DNA of 30,657 nucleotides from a virus: positions 1 to 30,657 of IMG/VR virus record IMGVR_UViG_3300000116_000040. One strand, written 5' to 3'. The notes below the pieces were generated by a model. It was not told where the DNA came from. It did no database searches and saw nothing but the letters and a program-made list of their open reading frames with translations. The position numbers and the translations under genes are program-made. Below are positions 16,151 to 23,953 of the stretch, one piece after another (the stretch's first letter is position 1; every line of letters begins with the position of its first letter).

Positions 16151-17043
16151 TAGTCATTCCCTGATGGATCACCGAATGGGTTTGACTCACTAAAATCGAG
16201 AAAGTCATCACCAAAAGTTCCAAAATCTGTGTTTTGTTCATTTTCAGCAAGTTTATTTAATTCACTAACTGTTTGTAAAGTGTGTATGTTAGTAGCTGAA
16301 TCAACAGTAACTGTGCTGTCTGCTTGAAATAGTTTAAACGTTGCGTCTGAAGATGCAAGATTGATTGCATGCATTGTGCCGTCTGAATCTGAGTATTTAG
16401 CAACTTCTGCTGTAACAAGTATGCCACTTTGATTTTGAGTTATAGTTGTTCCAACTTCAATTGGCTTTCTATTAAGAACGTCTGCCCCTTGTATTTTTAA
16501 CAGATATGTATACCCGTGATCTGCTTCAATGTCTTGAATTTCTTCAATGCCAGTATCAAAGTTTTCACTATTAAAGTCGAATAACTGAGCACGACATTTA
16601 AATGTTGGAAGGTTTGCTAATTGGTAAAACGGCTGCTCATGTTCCACGTGTGTTATTTGAAACATTGATTTAGAAAGTGGTAAATATATCAAATCACCTT
16701 CACGTGGACGTTCGCTATTAATAGCGTTATCAGCGCCTATTGTTGCATTCCATCTACGTCTTGATACTACAAAAGTAGCTTCATCTCTTATTTCAACTCC
16801 GAATCGAGTGAATAAGTCTCCTTCTCCATCGAAACCTTCGATATTGTCAATATACATTTCTATTTTATAACTTGAATTATATGTTGCAGGTATTTCATCA
16901 CCAAAAACTCTATCTTCAAATACAGTTTCTCGTGGCAAATAGTATACATCTTGACCATATATTTTGAGAGATTCAATAACGAGATCTTCATATAGATTCT
17001 GTTCTGCTTTTACATTATCTCTTATATAATAATTGCGAGCCAT
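16150..17043 (-). CDS. gp14: gp14-like neck protein
   Basis: A 297-residue neck (head completion) protein (T4 gp14 is 256). It carries the family start ARNYYIRDNVKAEQNLYEDL and the YGQDVYYLPRE region, FGVEIRDEATFVVSRRRW, and PREGDLIYLPLSKSMFQITHVE, in that order. These place it in the ring between portal/gp13 and the tail. It is longer than T4 gp14 because of a C-terminal extension from about 215 on, which ends in an acidic, Phe-rich tail (FGDDFLDFSESNPFGD). It follows gene 13 by four bases and is coupled to the next small gene. Confidence 0.94.
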   Translation of the reverse strand: MARNYYIRDNVKAEQNLYEDLVIESLKIYGQDVYYLPRETVFEDRVFGDEIPATYNSSYKIEMYIDNIEGFDGEGDLFTRFGVEIRDEATFVVSRRRWNATIGADNAINSERPREGDLIYLPLSKSMFQITHVEHEQPFYQLANLPTFKCRAQLFDFNSENFDTGIEEIQDIEADHGYTYLLKIQGADVLNRKPIEVGTTITQNQSGILVTAEVAKYSDSDGTMHAINLASSDATFKLFQADSTVTVDSATNIHTLQTVSELNKLAENEQNTDFGTFGDDFLDFSESNPFGDPSGND

Positions 17044-17047
17044 ATTA

Positions 17048-17803
17048 TCATCCTATAAAAAAGTCAGCTGGCATTTCGTGTTCTAATCTAATCCTTTCTC
17101 GTAGGTCTGCAATCTCACCTAAAGCGTCGTCATAAAGTTGTCTGCCATTAATAATAACACCGCCTGGTAATTGCATACCTTCAAACTTCATTAAGTTCAT
17201 TCCCCATTGTTGTTTTATTAACGCAGTTGTATATTCTTTTAGCCACATGTCGTTATAAATTGCAGTAAATGAATCTGCTGTGATTGTGCTATAATACTCG
17301 TACACCACGTAATCATCAGCTTTAATGTCTAAATCTTCGATGTGTCCGAAAACGTAAAGTCTGTTTTGTTTACGAGCAAAATCAACCATAGAATGACCAT
17401 TAAGTGTTTGATCCAATAGAGAAAGATATTGCTGAATTTGTTCGTAATACGCGATATCACCGGCAAACTGGGTCATATCAGTAAGCTCTGATAAATGCAT
17501 TTGATATCTTAAATTAAATAAATTTTTAGATGCGCTGGCACTTGAAATAAATGGAAAAACTCGAGTTACATATTGCACATCTGCAGCAGTAGTAATATAC
17601 TTATTCGTTATATCAGCGTCGGTTAACTGATGGGATTTATATGCACGATATGTTGCGTCAGAATGATACTCTTGGTAGTACTGTATCGCTTCGTCAACTC
17701 TATCTTCAAGCTGATCTTCATCAACGTTAATTTCTAGCACTGGTTCTCCTAATCGACGCTTACAATAATCGATAAGAGTATCTCTAGAGTTAGGGTTAGC
17801 CAT
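17048..17803 (-). CDS. gp13: gp13-like neck protein
   Basis: A 251-residue head-completion/neck protein (T4 gp13 is 309) that binds below the portal after packaging. Signature parts are LIDYCKRRLGEPVLEINVDE near the start, QLEDRVDEAIQYYQEYHSDA, and a C-terminal run with TALIKQQWGMNLMKFEGMQLPGG and the final RIRLEHEMPADFFIG. It is helical in both ends with a beta middle. Its ATG overlaps the stop of the fibre gene upstream (TAATG), and gene 14 starts only four bases downstream, so neck proteins are made together. Confidence 0.95.
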   Translation of the reverse strand: MANPNSRDTLIDYCKRRLGEPVLEINVDEDQLEDRVDEAIQYYQEYHSDATYRAYKSHQLTDADITNKYITTAADVQYVTRVFPFISSASASKNLFNLRYQMHLSELTDMTQFAGDIAYYEQIQQYLSLLDQTLNGHSMVDFARKQNRLYVFGHIEDLDIKADDYVVYEYYSTITADSFTAIYNDMWLKEYTTALIKQQWGMNLMKFEGMQLPGGVIINGRQLYDDALGEIADLRERIRLEHEMPADFFIG

Positions 17804-19149
17804 TAACTACCAGCTCCAATCACTGTTTTCAGAGTTGAACCTGCAGTATTTTTAATTAACAACGTACTTGCACTCGCTAATTCAGATGAAGTAACTGTAT
17901 TGGCAGCGAGAGATACCGAAATATTAATAGCAGCAGATCCATCAAAGTTAGCAGTACCTGTTGCATCTCCAGAAATTTGAATCGCTCTAGTAGTTGCTAG
18001 TTTTGTAGCAGTTGCCGCATTACCAGAGGTAGCTTGGTTACCACCTGTGTTAACACCTGGAAGGTCAATATTTCCAGTACCATCAAATGATACACCACCA
18101 ATATTTCTTGCAGTTGCTAATGCAGTTGCAGTTGCCGCATTACCAGTTGTCGATCCGGATGAACCAGATACGTTACCAGTTACGTTACCAGTCACATTAC
18201 CTTCGATATTAGCAATCATTGTACCAGTCGTAACTGTCATATTACCAGTTGAAGCACCTGTAGCAGTAGTTGTACCAACTTTAAACTTGTCTTCTGACTC
18301 ATCCCAGATAATTGCAGCATTATTACCAGTTGAACCACGTTCAAATACAAATCCGAGATCGTTAGCATTCGAACCTGCACCTGTATTTAATTCAATCAAA
18401 GGATCGGCGACTAAACTATTTGTTGAATTGACAGTTGTAGTTGTTCCATTAACCGTGAGATTGCCACCAAGAATTACGTTACCTGAAGCGTATAATCCAG
18501 CAAAAGTTACCGAGTCTGTTGTTCCAACAGCCTGACCAATTGTTATTGCTCCAGTTCCGCTATTGTATGTTACACCACTAGAACCACTAAAATGTGCACG
18601 TACTTCGGAGGCAGAAGGTCCGGTATACGTGAGTTTTCCTAGTGCTGAATCGTATGCAAAAGAGCCGTCTCCTCCAGCATCAACTACGTTGATGTGAGCT
18701 CTTACTTCAGAAGCTGAAGGACCAGTATATGTAAATTTTCCAGAAGCAGAATCAAAAGCAAAAGAACCATCACCGCCGGCATCTGTTACTTGAAGATGAC
18801 TTCGAGTTCTAGCTGCTGTAGTAAAAAGATTTGTTGAACCTTCGGCCAGATCATCAGTACCTAATGTCCCAAGAGTGGCTGCTGTAATACCAGCGGTTGC
18901 TCCTGCACTATCTTGTATGGATAACTTATTACCATCAGCTCGTAATTTTACACCACCAAGGTGAATCGTGCCAGACGATAAAAATATATCTCTAAATTTA
19001 AGAGATGAAGTACCAATGTCATAAGCCGAGTCTACACCCGGTGTTATATGTCCATTGACTTCTAGTGCTCCTTGAACGTCAAGTCTGTCAGATGACGGGA
19101 TTTCTCTAATTGATGCTCCCGATATGACTAGTGGAATACGATCTGCCAT
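17803..19149 (-). CDS. Repeat-containing tail fibre / structural protein
   Basis: A 448-residue Gly/Ser/Thr/Ala-rich fibre-like protein. Residues 1-95 form an N-terminal part with a GTSSLKFRDIFLSSGTIHLG pattern also found in the larger fibre. Residues 115-182 hold two 34-residue repeats with DAGGDGSF and YTGPSASE, and a third is degenerate. Residues 225-290 contain LTVNGTTTTVNSTNSLVADP and LGFVFERGS. From 315 on come GNVTGNVTGNVSG and two TGNAATATxLAT segments with SFDGTGNIDLPG, typical of phage tail fibres. No C-terminal chaperone or adhesin tip is obvious. It has its own late promoter box, and its stop overlaps gene 13. Confidence 0.88.
   Translation of the reverse strand: MADRIPLVISGASIREIPSSDRLDVQGALEVNGHITPGVDSAYDIGTSSLKFRDIFLSSGTIHLGGVKLRADGNKLSIQDSAGATAGITAATLGTLGTDDLAEGSTNLFTTAARTRSHLQVTDAGGDGSFAFDSASGKFTYTGPSASEVRAHINVVDAGGDGSFAYDSALGKLTYTGPSASEVRAHFSGSSGVTYNSGTGAITIGQAVGTTDSVTFAGLYASGNVILGGNLTVNGTTTTVNSTNSLVADPLIELNTGAGSNANDLGFVFERGSTGNNAAIIWDESEDKFKVGTTTATGASTGNMTVTTGTMIANIEGNVTGNVTGNVSGSSGSTTGNAATATALATARNIGGVSFDGTGNIDLPGVNTGGNQATSGNAATATKLATTRAIQISGDATGTANFDGSAAINISVSLAANTVTSSELASASTLLIKNTAGSTLKTVIGAGS
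18604..18807 (-). repeat. Two tandem 34-residue coding repeats in the shorter fibre gene
   Basis: Two adjacent 102-base units encode nearly the same 34 residues (core DAGGDGSF, then YTGPSASEVRAH). Their DNA differs at many silent positions. A third, degenerate unit follows. The same unit occurs three times in the larger fibre gene at 21481-21786. Confidence 0.88.
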
Positions 19150-19175
19150 TTTTTTTTCCTTCTAGTTTCTTATTC

Positions 19176-19183
19176 TATTTATA
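19176..19183 (-). promoter_or_regulatory. T4-type late promoter box, upstream of the shorter fibre gene
   Basis: Exact TATAAATA on the minus strand, 26 bases before the ATG and just past the stop of the larger fibre gene; AGAAGGAA follows as ribosome-binding site. It likely drives the fibre gene and the coupled neck-packaging genes 13 to 17. Confidence 0.83.
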
Positions 19184-19185
19184 CG

Positions 19186-22100
19186 TTAAAGCGAGATAAT
19201 TACTTCTGCGCTATCTTTATCTAATACTGTTACTGAATTACCAAAACCAATAGCCGCTCCAGTTACGATAGTTGCTGCTTGTGTAATTGCTAGATCCACT
19301 TGAGTTACTCCAGCGCTATCACCGAAGCTAAGGTTAAATCCTGTTGCTCCTTGTCTTGCTCCAACATATGCCGAATCTACAAGAGTTGTTATATGTTCAC
19401 GCGTTAAAACTGTTCCTGTTGAATCGGGTAATGTTAAAGTATGATCGCTAGTGTAATTACTCGGTGTTAATATTTGAGAAAATGAATCACCAGCAAATGA
19501 TATTTTTTCGCTATTAGCTAGTACAATACCAGTTGGAGTTAATTTCATTTTAGTTCTGATACCGCCAGCTTGTCTTACTTGAAAATGTAATTCAGCGTCT
19601 TCTGTACCATCTGATGCATCGTTAATAAACGCTGCTATTTGACTCATTAATGTAGCTTCTTGAGCGTCGTTTCTTCCGCGGAATTCAATTGCAGCAATAC
19701 TGTCTGAATCTGCAGCACTTGAACTATTTCTATCAAGTATAATTGTTGGTCCAGCTGCAGAACCAGCGTCGTTTAAAGTAAGTGTAAATGTATCATTTAC
19801 AAGACTTTTTGCACGAAGATTGACATAACTTGAGTCGATTAAACTAATTGTTCTTTCAGAATCAAGTGTATTTTGTTCAATATAGGCTGAATCTACAAAT
19901 AACGCATCATTTCTAATTAAGTTGATAGTTCTTTCTGAATCAAGTGAAAGTGCTTCGATTCTAGCTAATACATAAGCTGAATCAGTAAACATTTCAGTGT
20001 TAACATGTGCACCACCAATTTTGAGAACTGTATAATCTGCAGAATCTCCACTTATTCCGTTGATTCGTGCGATTTTAGTATCGAGTCTTGAGAAGTGCGC
20101 AGAATCTGCACTAAATTGTCCAATAAAACCAGAATCATAATGAATATTGCTACCAGTTATGTTAAATATATTAGCAGAATCTACATCTATATTTTTGAAT
20201 CCACCGATATGTGTTGCAAATGAACCGCCATCAGCAGTTGATATTGTGATACTTTCGGTGTTTGAATCGTAAGATAATCCAGTAACTCCTGCAACTAATA
20301 CTTCACCAATACTATCGATAAATCCAGAAGTATTAACTGTAATTTGCGGAATTAATGTTGCTGATCCATAAGTACCTGAATCAACTGTTGCTAACCTTGC
20401 AAGAGTAGTCGAAGTTAATGATGTAGTTGTAATTCCAGTAGCAGTTAAATTTGTTAGTGTTGAAGAGTCAGCATTTAAACTAGCTACATTAAGATCTGCT
20501 TTTGCAAATCCTGTTGCACTACGATTTATCGTAGCTGATGAGTCTAGTGAAGAATCAATAACATCTCTAAACAAATAATATTGTTCATTTGATGCATCTC
20601 TTATAAGACCAGTGTGTCTTTGTTGACCACCTCTAAAATATTTTCCTACAAATCCAAGATCAACAATATCGGTATCGACATTCGAATCAGCTAGATGAAT
20701 TATTGGATCTGTGACTTTTAGAATTTGTGTATTAAGTGTTGTTTGTGTACCAGAAACTGTTAGGTCTCCAGTTACAGTTACATTACCTATTTTAGCTGAG
20801 TCAGCTAATAAATCTGCGAATTGTGTTGAACCAAAATTTAGTGATGTACCTGAAAGACTAGTAATTACTCCAGAATCTACATCTAAAGAAACTGATCGTA
20901 ATGTAGTAGCATCGATGGTTGAAATATGTGCAGAATCTGCTGAAAATTGACCAATAAATCCAGAATCATAATGAATATTACTTCCAGCTACATTAAATAA
21001 ATTTGCAGAATCAGCTTGTAGATTATTAAATCCACCAATCGCTGTTGCAAATGTTTGACCATCTGCAGTACTAATTGTAAGTTTTTCGGTTGCAGAATCA
21101 TAAGTAAGTCCTGTCACACCAGCAACTAATACTGATCCAGCAGAATCAACTTGACCTTGAGCATTAACTGTAAGAATAGGAACTCGAGTTGATGAACCAT
21201 ATGTTCCAGAATCAACTCCAGTGTTTGCGATACTTAATTGATGAGTATTTGAATCGTATGTAAGACCGTTTGTTGCGCTTAAATGTAAACTTAAATCTGA
21301 TTCAAAATTAGCTTGTGTATATACGTTTTCAACATCAATACTAAATTCACCTGTGCCTGAGTTGTAAGTAAGGTCACCACTAGCAGAAAATAATCCACGT
21401 ACCTCGCTTGAATCGACAGATAGAACTCCAGTACTTGAAGTAAATACGACACCATGACCGCCAGTAATATGTGCTCTTACTTCACTAGCATTTGGCCCAG
21501 TGTACGTTAATTTTCCTAAAGCAGAATCGTATGTAAACGATCCGTCTCCACCCGCATCTATTACATTAATATGTGCTCTTGTTTCGGCAGCACTTGGTCC
21601 AGTGTAAGTATATACACCTGTTGATGCATTGTAAGAAAATGAACCATCACCCCCAGCATCTGATGCTGAAATATGAGCTCTAACTTCTGAAGCACTTGGC
21701 CCAGTATAAGTTAATTTACCTAAAGCAGAATCATAAGCAAGTGAACCATCTCCACCAGCATCTACTAAATTAATGTAACTACGAACTTTGCTTCTAGATG
21801 TTGTATCGCCTAAAGCAGAATCAAATCGACTTCTTGTATAATATAAATTATCGCTTTCTTTCAAATCATTTGTTGAATTAGCGCTAAGATTAATTTTTGT
21901 AGTAGAATTATCAGAATCTCTTACAACAAACTGTCCTGATGAATCACTAATTGAAAGTGCACCAAGTTGAATAGTTTGTCCAGAAAGAAATAATTTACGG
22001 AATTTTTTAGTTGCAGAACCTAGATCAATTGAGCTGTCATTTAATGGAATGATAGAAGTTGATAAAGCGCCAAGTAAGTTTAACGAACGCTCTGAATCAA

Positions 22101-22434
22101 GAGAGTTTGCTTCAACATACGAAGAATCGACAAAATTACGTGTGAGACTTTGACCTGTTATAAATTTGACATAATCAGAATCAATAATCTGCTTTAACTC
22201 TGACGAGTCAAGAGACATTACAATATTATTAGAATTACTGTCAAAAGTAGATTTATCTAAACCGTGTCCTGCAACTAGAGATCCTGGTGCAAACAAATTA
22301 GTACTTGGTGACATCACGAGGATGTCGCCGTTTTGTCGACCTGAGCCTTCTACAACACCAGAGGCAGCTTGGTTAATACTTTTAATAGGGCGTCCAACGA
22401 TTATACGTTTAACGTAAGTCCTTTTTTCTGCCAT
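19186..22434 (-). CDS. Large repeat-rich tail fibre protein
   Basis: A 1082-residue fibre-like protein, the largest gene here, very rich in Ser, Asp, Thr and Gly, with the dipeptide DS recurring dozens of times. Residues 1-200 match the layout of the shorter fibre (LDSERSLNLLGAL, SATKKFRKLFLSGQTIQLG). Residues 217-318 hold three 34-residue repeats. Residues 409-508 and 686-785 are two copies of a 100-residue module. Residues 815-875 repeat a (F/L)xDSAYV...LDSERTI unit. The end has SDHTLTLPDSTGTVLT, common in fibre proteins. It is likely a trimeric, mostly beta fibre used for host attachment; the exact fibre type cannot be decided. It has AAGGAACT upstream of its ATG and no box of its own. Confidence 0.88.
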   Translation of the reverse strand: MAEKRTYVKRIIVGRPIKSINQAASGVVEGSGRQNGDILVMSPSTNLFAPGSLVAGHGLDKSTFDSNSNNIVMSLDSSELKQIIDSDYVKFITGQSLTRNFVDSSYVEANSLDSERSLNLLGALSTSIIPLNDSSIDLGSATKKFRKLFLSGQTIQLGALSISDSSGQFVVRDSDNSTTKINLSANSTNDLKESDNLYYTRSRFDSALGDTTSRSKVRSYINLVDAGGDGSLAYDSALGKLTYTGPSASEVRAHISASDAGGDGSFSYNASTGVYTYTGPSAAETRAHINVIDAGGDGSFTYDSALGKLTYTGPNASEVRAHITGGHGVVFTSSTGVLSVDSSEVRGLFSASGDLTYNSGTGEFSIDVENVYTQANFESDLSLHLSATNGLTYDSNTHQLSIANTGVDSGTYGSSTRVPILTVNAQGQVDSAGSVLVAGVTGLTYDSATEKLTISTADGQTFATAIGGFNNLQADSANLFNVAGSNIHYDSGFIGQFSADSAHISTIDATTLRSVSLDVDSGVITSLSGTSLNFGSTQFADLLADSAKIGNVTVTGDLTVSGTQTTLNTQILKVTDPIIHLADSNVDTDIVDLGFVGKYFRGGQQRHTGLIRDASNEQYYLFRDVIDSSLDSSATINRSATGFAKADLNVASLNADSSTLTNLTATGITTTSLTSTTLARLATVDSGTYGSATLIPQITVNTSGFIDSIGEVLVAGVTGLSYDSNTESITISTADGGSFATHIGGFKNIDVDSANIFNITGSNIHYDSGFIGQFSADSAHFSRLDTKIARINGISGDSADYTVLKIGGAHVNTEMFTDSAYVLARIEALSLDSERTINLIRNDALFVDSAYIEQNTLDSERTISLIDSSYVNLRAKSLVNDTFTLTLNDAGSAAGPTIILDRNSSSAADSDSIAAIEFRGRNDAQEATLMSQIAAFINDASDGTEDAELHFQVRQAGGIRTKMKLTPTGIVLANSEKISFAGDSFSQILTPSNYTSDHTLTLPDSTGTVLTREHITTLVDSAYVGARQGATGFNLSFGDSAGVTQVDLAITQAATIVTGAAIGFGNSVTVLDKDSAEVIISL
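20080..20379 (-). repeat. Second copy of a 100-residue fibre module
   Basis: Encodes residues 686-785 of the large fibre. Shared with the copy at 20911-21210 are SGTYGS, EVLVAGVTGL/SVLVAGVTGL, ITISTADG/LTISTADG, IGGF, DSAN(I/L)FN and the exact stretch GSNIHYDSGFIGQFSADSAH. Confidence 0.9.
20911..21210 (-). repeat. First copy of a 100-residue fibre module
   Basis: Encodes residues 409-508 of the large fibre and aligns without gaps to residues 686-785. The 20-residue stretch ending the module is identical between copies, while the beginning has diverged. Confidence 0.9.
21481..21786 (-). repeat. Three tandem 34-residue coding repeats in the large fibre gene
   Basis: Three 102-base units encode the VRAH...DAGGDGSF...YTGP(S/N)A(S/A)E repeat; a degenerate fourth follows to about residue 344. 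The same unit is in the shorter fibre gene, so the two fibres share a repeat module. Confidence 0.9.
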
Positions 22435-22443
22435 GTCAGTTCC

Positions 22444-22800
22444 TTATTTAGTAACTGATGGCGTAACCTGTATTCGGCCTTCAAGGACTCTTTCTACGAT
22501 AGTTTGACTATCACTATCGATAAAAGAGATTTCTACATCATATACGTACTTACCAGGTTTAAGCGCATCTGTTTGAGAATTAGTTAGTGAGAGGGTGCAA
22601 ATACCTGCAGTCGACGGAGTTGCAACTATAGTTGTGAACGATTGGATATCAGCCGAGTCAGTTGATTTGTAATTCTTTTTCATCTTGGCTGTTACTGTAT
22701 GATTAATTAAAGACTTAGCTGCTCCAGTGTGATCTACTAAATCTAATTGAATAGCTACATCACTGCCTTGATCTATAGTAATCTCTTCGTATTGTGCCAT
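22444..22800 (-). CDS. Small Ig-like virion structural protein, probable fibre- or baseplate-associated
   Basis: A 118-residue beta-rich protein with alternating strands (DVAIQLDLVDHTGAAKSL, TVTAKMKKNY, GICTLSLTNSQTDAL, GKYVYDVEISF, RVLEGRIQVTPSV). The pattern fits an immunoglobulin-like or BppU-N-terminal-like domain, often found in phage fibre and baseplate proteins. It lies nine bases upstream of the large fibre gene and is driven by a late promoter box at 22850-22857, so it is probably a virion component such as a fibre connector. The function is inferred from fold pattern and context only. Confidence 0.82.
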   Translation of the reverse strand: MAQYEEITIDQGSDVAIQLDLVDHTGAAKSLINHTVTAKMKKNYKSTDSADIQSFTTIVATPSTAGICTLSLTNSQTDALKPGKYVYDVEISFIDSDSQTIVERVLEGRIQVTPSVTK

Positions 22801-22826
22801 GAACTACTCCAGTTGAGTTCCTTGTC

Positions 22827-22838
22827 GGTGGTTCCACC
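22827..22838 (-). other. Small hairpin in the leader of the Ig-like gene
   Basis: GGTGG and CCACC separated by two bases form a compact stem-loop in the 49-base leader between the late promoter box and the ATG. There is no U-run, so it is not an intrinsic terminator; a role in message stability is possible. Confidence 0.35.
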
Positions 22839-22849
22839 CTGCTAACCTT

Positions 22850-22857
22850 TATTTATA
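22850..22857 (-). promoter_or_regulatory. T4-type late promoter box, upstream of the Ig-like and fibre genes
   Basis: Exact TATAAATA on the minus strand, 49 bases before the ATG of the Ig-like gene; it overlaps the stop codon of the radical SAM gene upstream. It marks the boundary between the accessory island and the late structural genes. Confidence 0.83.
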
Positions 22858-23953
22858 CGTTTTTACTTTTTGGGATCTTAGAATCTGCTGAAGAAACACA
22901 ACTTTTTGTGATACATGGCATTGGTTTATCAAATAATTTAAATCCGGTAGTAATATTTCCTAAAGGTTCATCATCACAGGAATAACTTCGTTTAACACTG
23001 CCATCAGGCTCACGAATAATAATACTACGATAGCCTGACTCGCAATTCCAACCACTAAAATTATTAAAGTTAAACGCATTGAACCTTTCAGCTTGATCCA
23101 TGTAATACTTGGCTCCTTTACTATCCTCTAATTCAACTTGCATATGTTGTGGAACACCAGTCGTTTCATAGCGGAGATCAAGTTCCACTTTTGGTTTCGG
23201 CCGCGATATTTGTTTTTTGATATCGGTAAATCCTCGTTGAGGCATTCCATTATGTAGTCGTTGAAGCATATCGTCAGTATAACCATCAACAATAAAGCTG
23301 GCAGTAGGATCAGACTGAGGCTTAAGAGTGACATTAATTCCCCTTTCATGAAAATATAATGCGTCATCCCAGCATTGTTCAAAATTATCAGGTAGCATTA
23401 CTTGGTTGATTGTGACTTGAATGTCTTGGCTTTGACAATATTCTAATTTATCTGCAAAGTCTGCAACTTTAGCATCAGTATCAACGTGTTCTCTATGGCA
23501 TGATGCGGTAATACTTGATCTATTAAACTTAGCACAGATTTTAGCATATTCTTCAAACCATTTCATTTTACGTGAAATATTTGAAGTCATATGTACAGAA
23601 TGATAATTAGTATTAGGAACATCGTTTGCAAGATATTCCATAATTTCTAAATATTGCGGATGAAATGTAGGTTCACCACCGCTAAAACTAAAATGAAAAG
23701 AATTATATCCATTGTCACGAGATTGGCGTTTGATTTCGTCAATTGTCATAAGAATTAAATCAATAGGCCTGTGATCTTTGACTCGACTTGATGCATATGG
23801 CCAACAGTATGAACATGAATAATTACAAAATCTGCCGAGTAACCAACTCACCGTAAATAAATCACGATGAAGCATAGTCCTTTGACCAACTTTAACTATA
23901 TTATCAAATGGTATTTTTGTAAAGTCGTATTGACTCCATTTCAAATCAGTCAT
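22853..23953 (-). CDS. Radical SAM protein with Cys-rich C-terminus
   Basis: A 366-residue radical SAM enzyme. C43-x3-C47-x2-C50 (FCNYSCSYCW) binds the [4Fe-4S] cluster and SGGEP (91-95) contacts S-adenosylmethionine. A C-terminal Cys set (C304, C326, C347, C352) suggests an auxiliary SPASM/twitch-like cluster, seen in enzymes that modify peptides or small molecules. Start: a TTG at 23968 and an ATG at 23959 are in frame, but GAGG sits nine bases from the ATG at 23953, which is preferred. The start overlaps the last codons of the SGNH gene upstream. It is the last gene of the island before the late structural genes. The substrate is unknown. Confidence 0.88.
   Translation of the reverse strand: MTDLKWSQYDFTKIPFDNIVKVGQRTMLHRDLFTVSWLLGRFCNYSCSYCWPYASSRVKDHRPIDLILMTIDEIKRQSRDNGYNSFHFSFSGGEPTFHPQYLEIMEYLANDVPNTNYHSVHMTSNISRKMKWFEEYAKICAKFNRSSITASCHREHVDTDAKVADFADKLEYCQSQDIQVTINQVMLPDNFEQCWDDALYFHERGINVTLKPQSDPTASFIVDGYTDDMLQRLHNGMPQRGFTDIKKQISRPKPKVELDLRYETTGVPQHMQVELEDSKGAKYYMDQAERFNAFNFNNFSGWNCESGYRSIIIREPDGSVKRSYSCDDEPLGNITTGFKLFDKPMPCITKSCVSSADSKIPKSKNV

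Noticed and set aside
18047-18535. 162-residue reading frame on the plus strand
   Set aside because: It lies antisense inside the shorter fibre gene, is low complexity (Val/Pro/Leu runs) and comes from the repetitive Gly/Thr codons opposite; no ribosome-binding site or family resemblance.
19186-22434. Possible CRISPR array because of regular repeats
   Set aside because: The repeats are in-frame coding units that differ at silent positions, with no identical short repeats and unique spacers.
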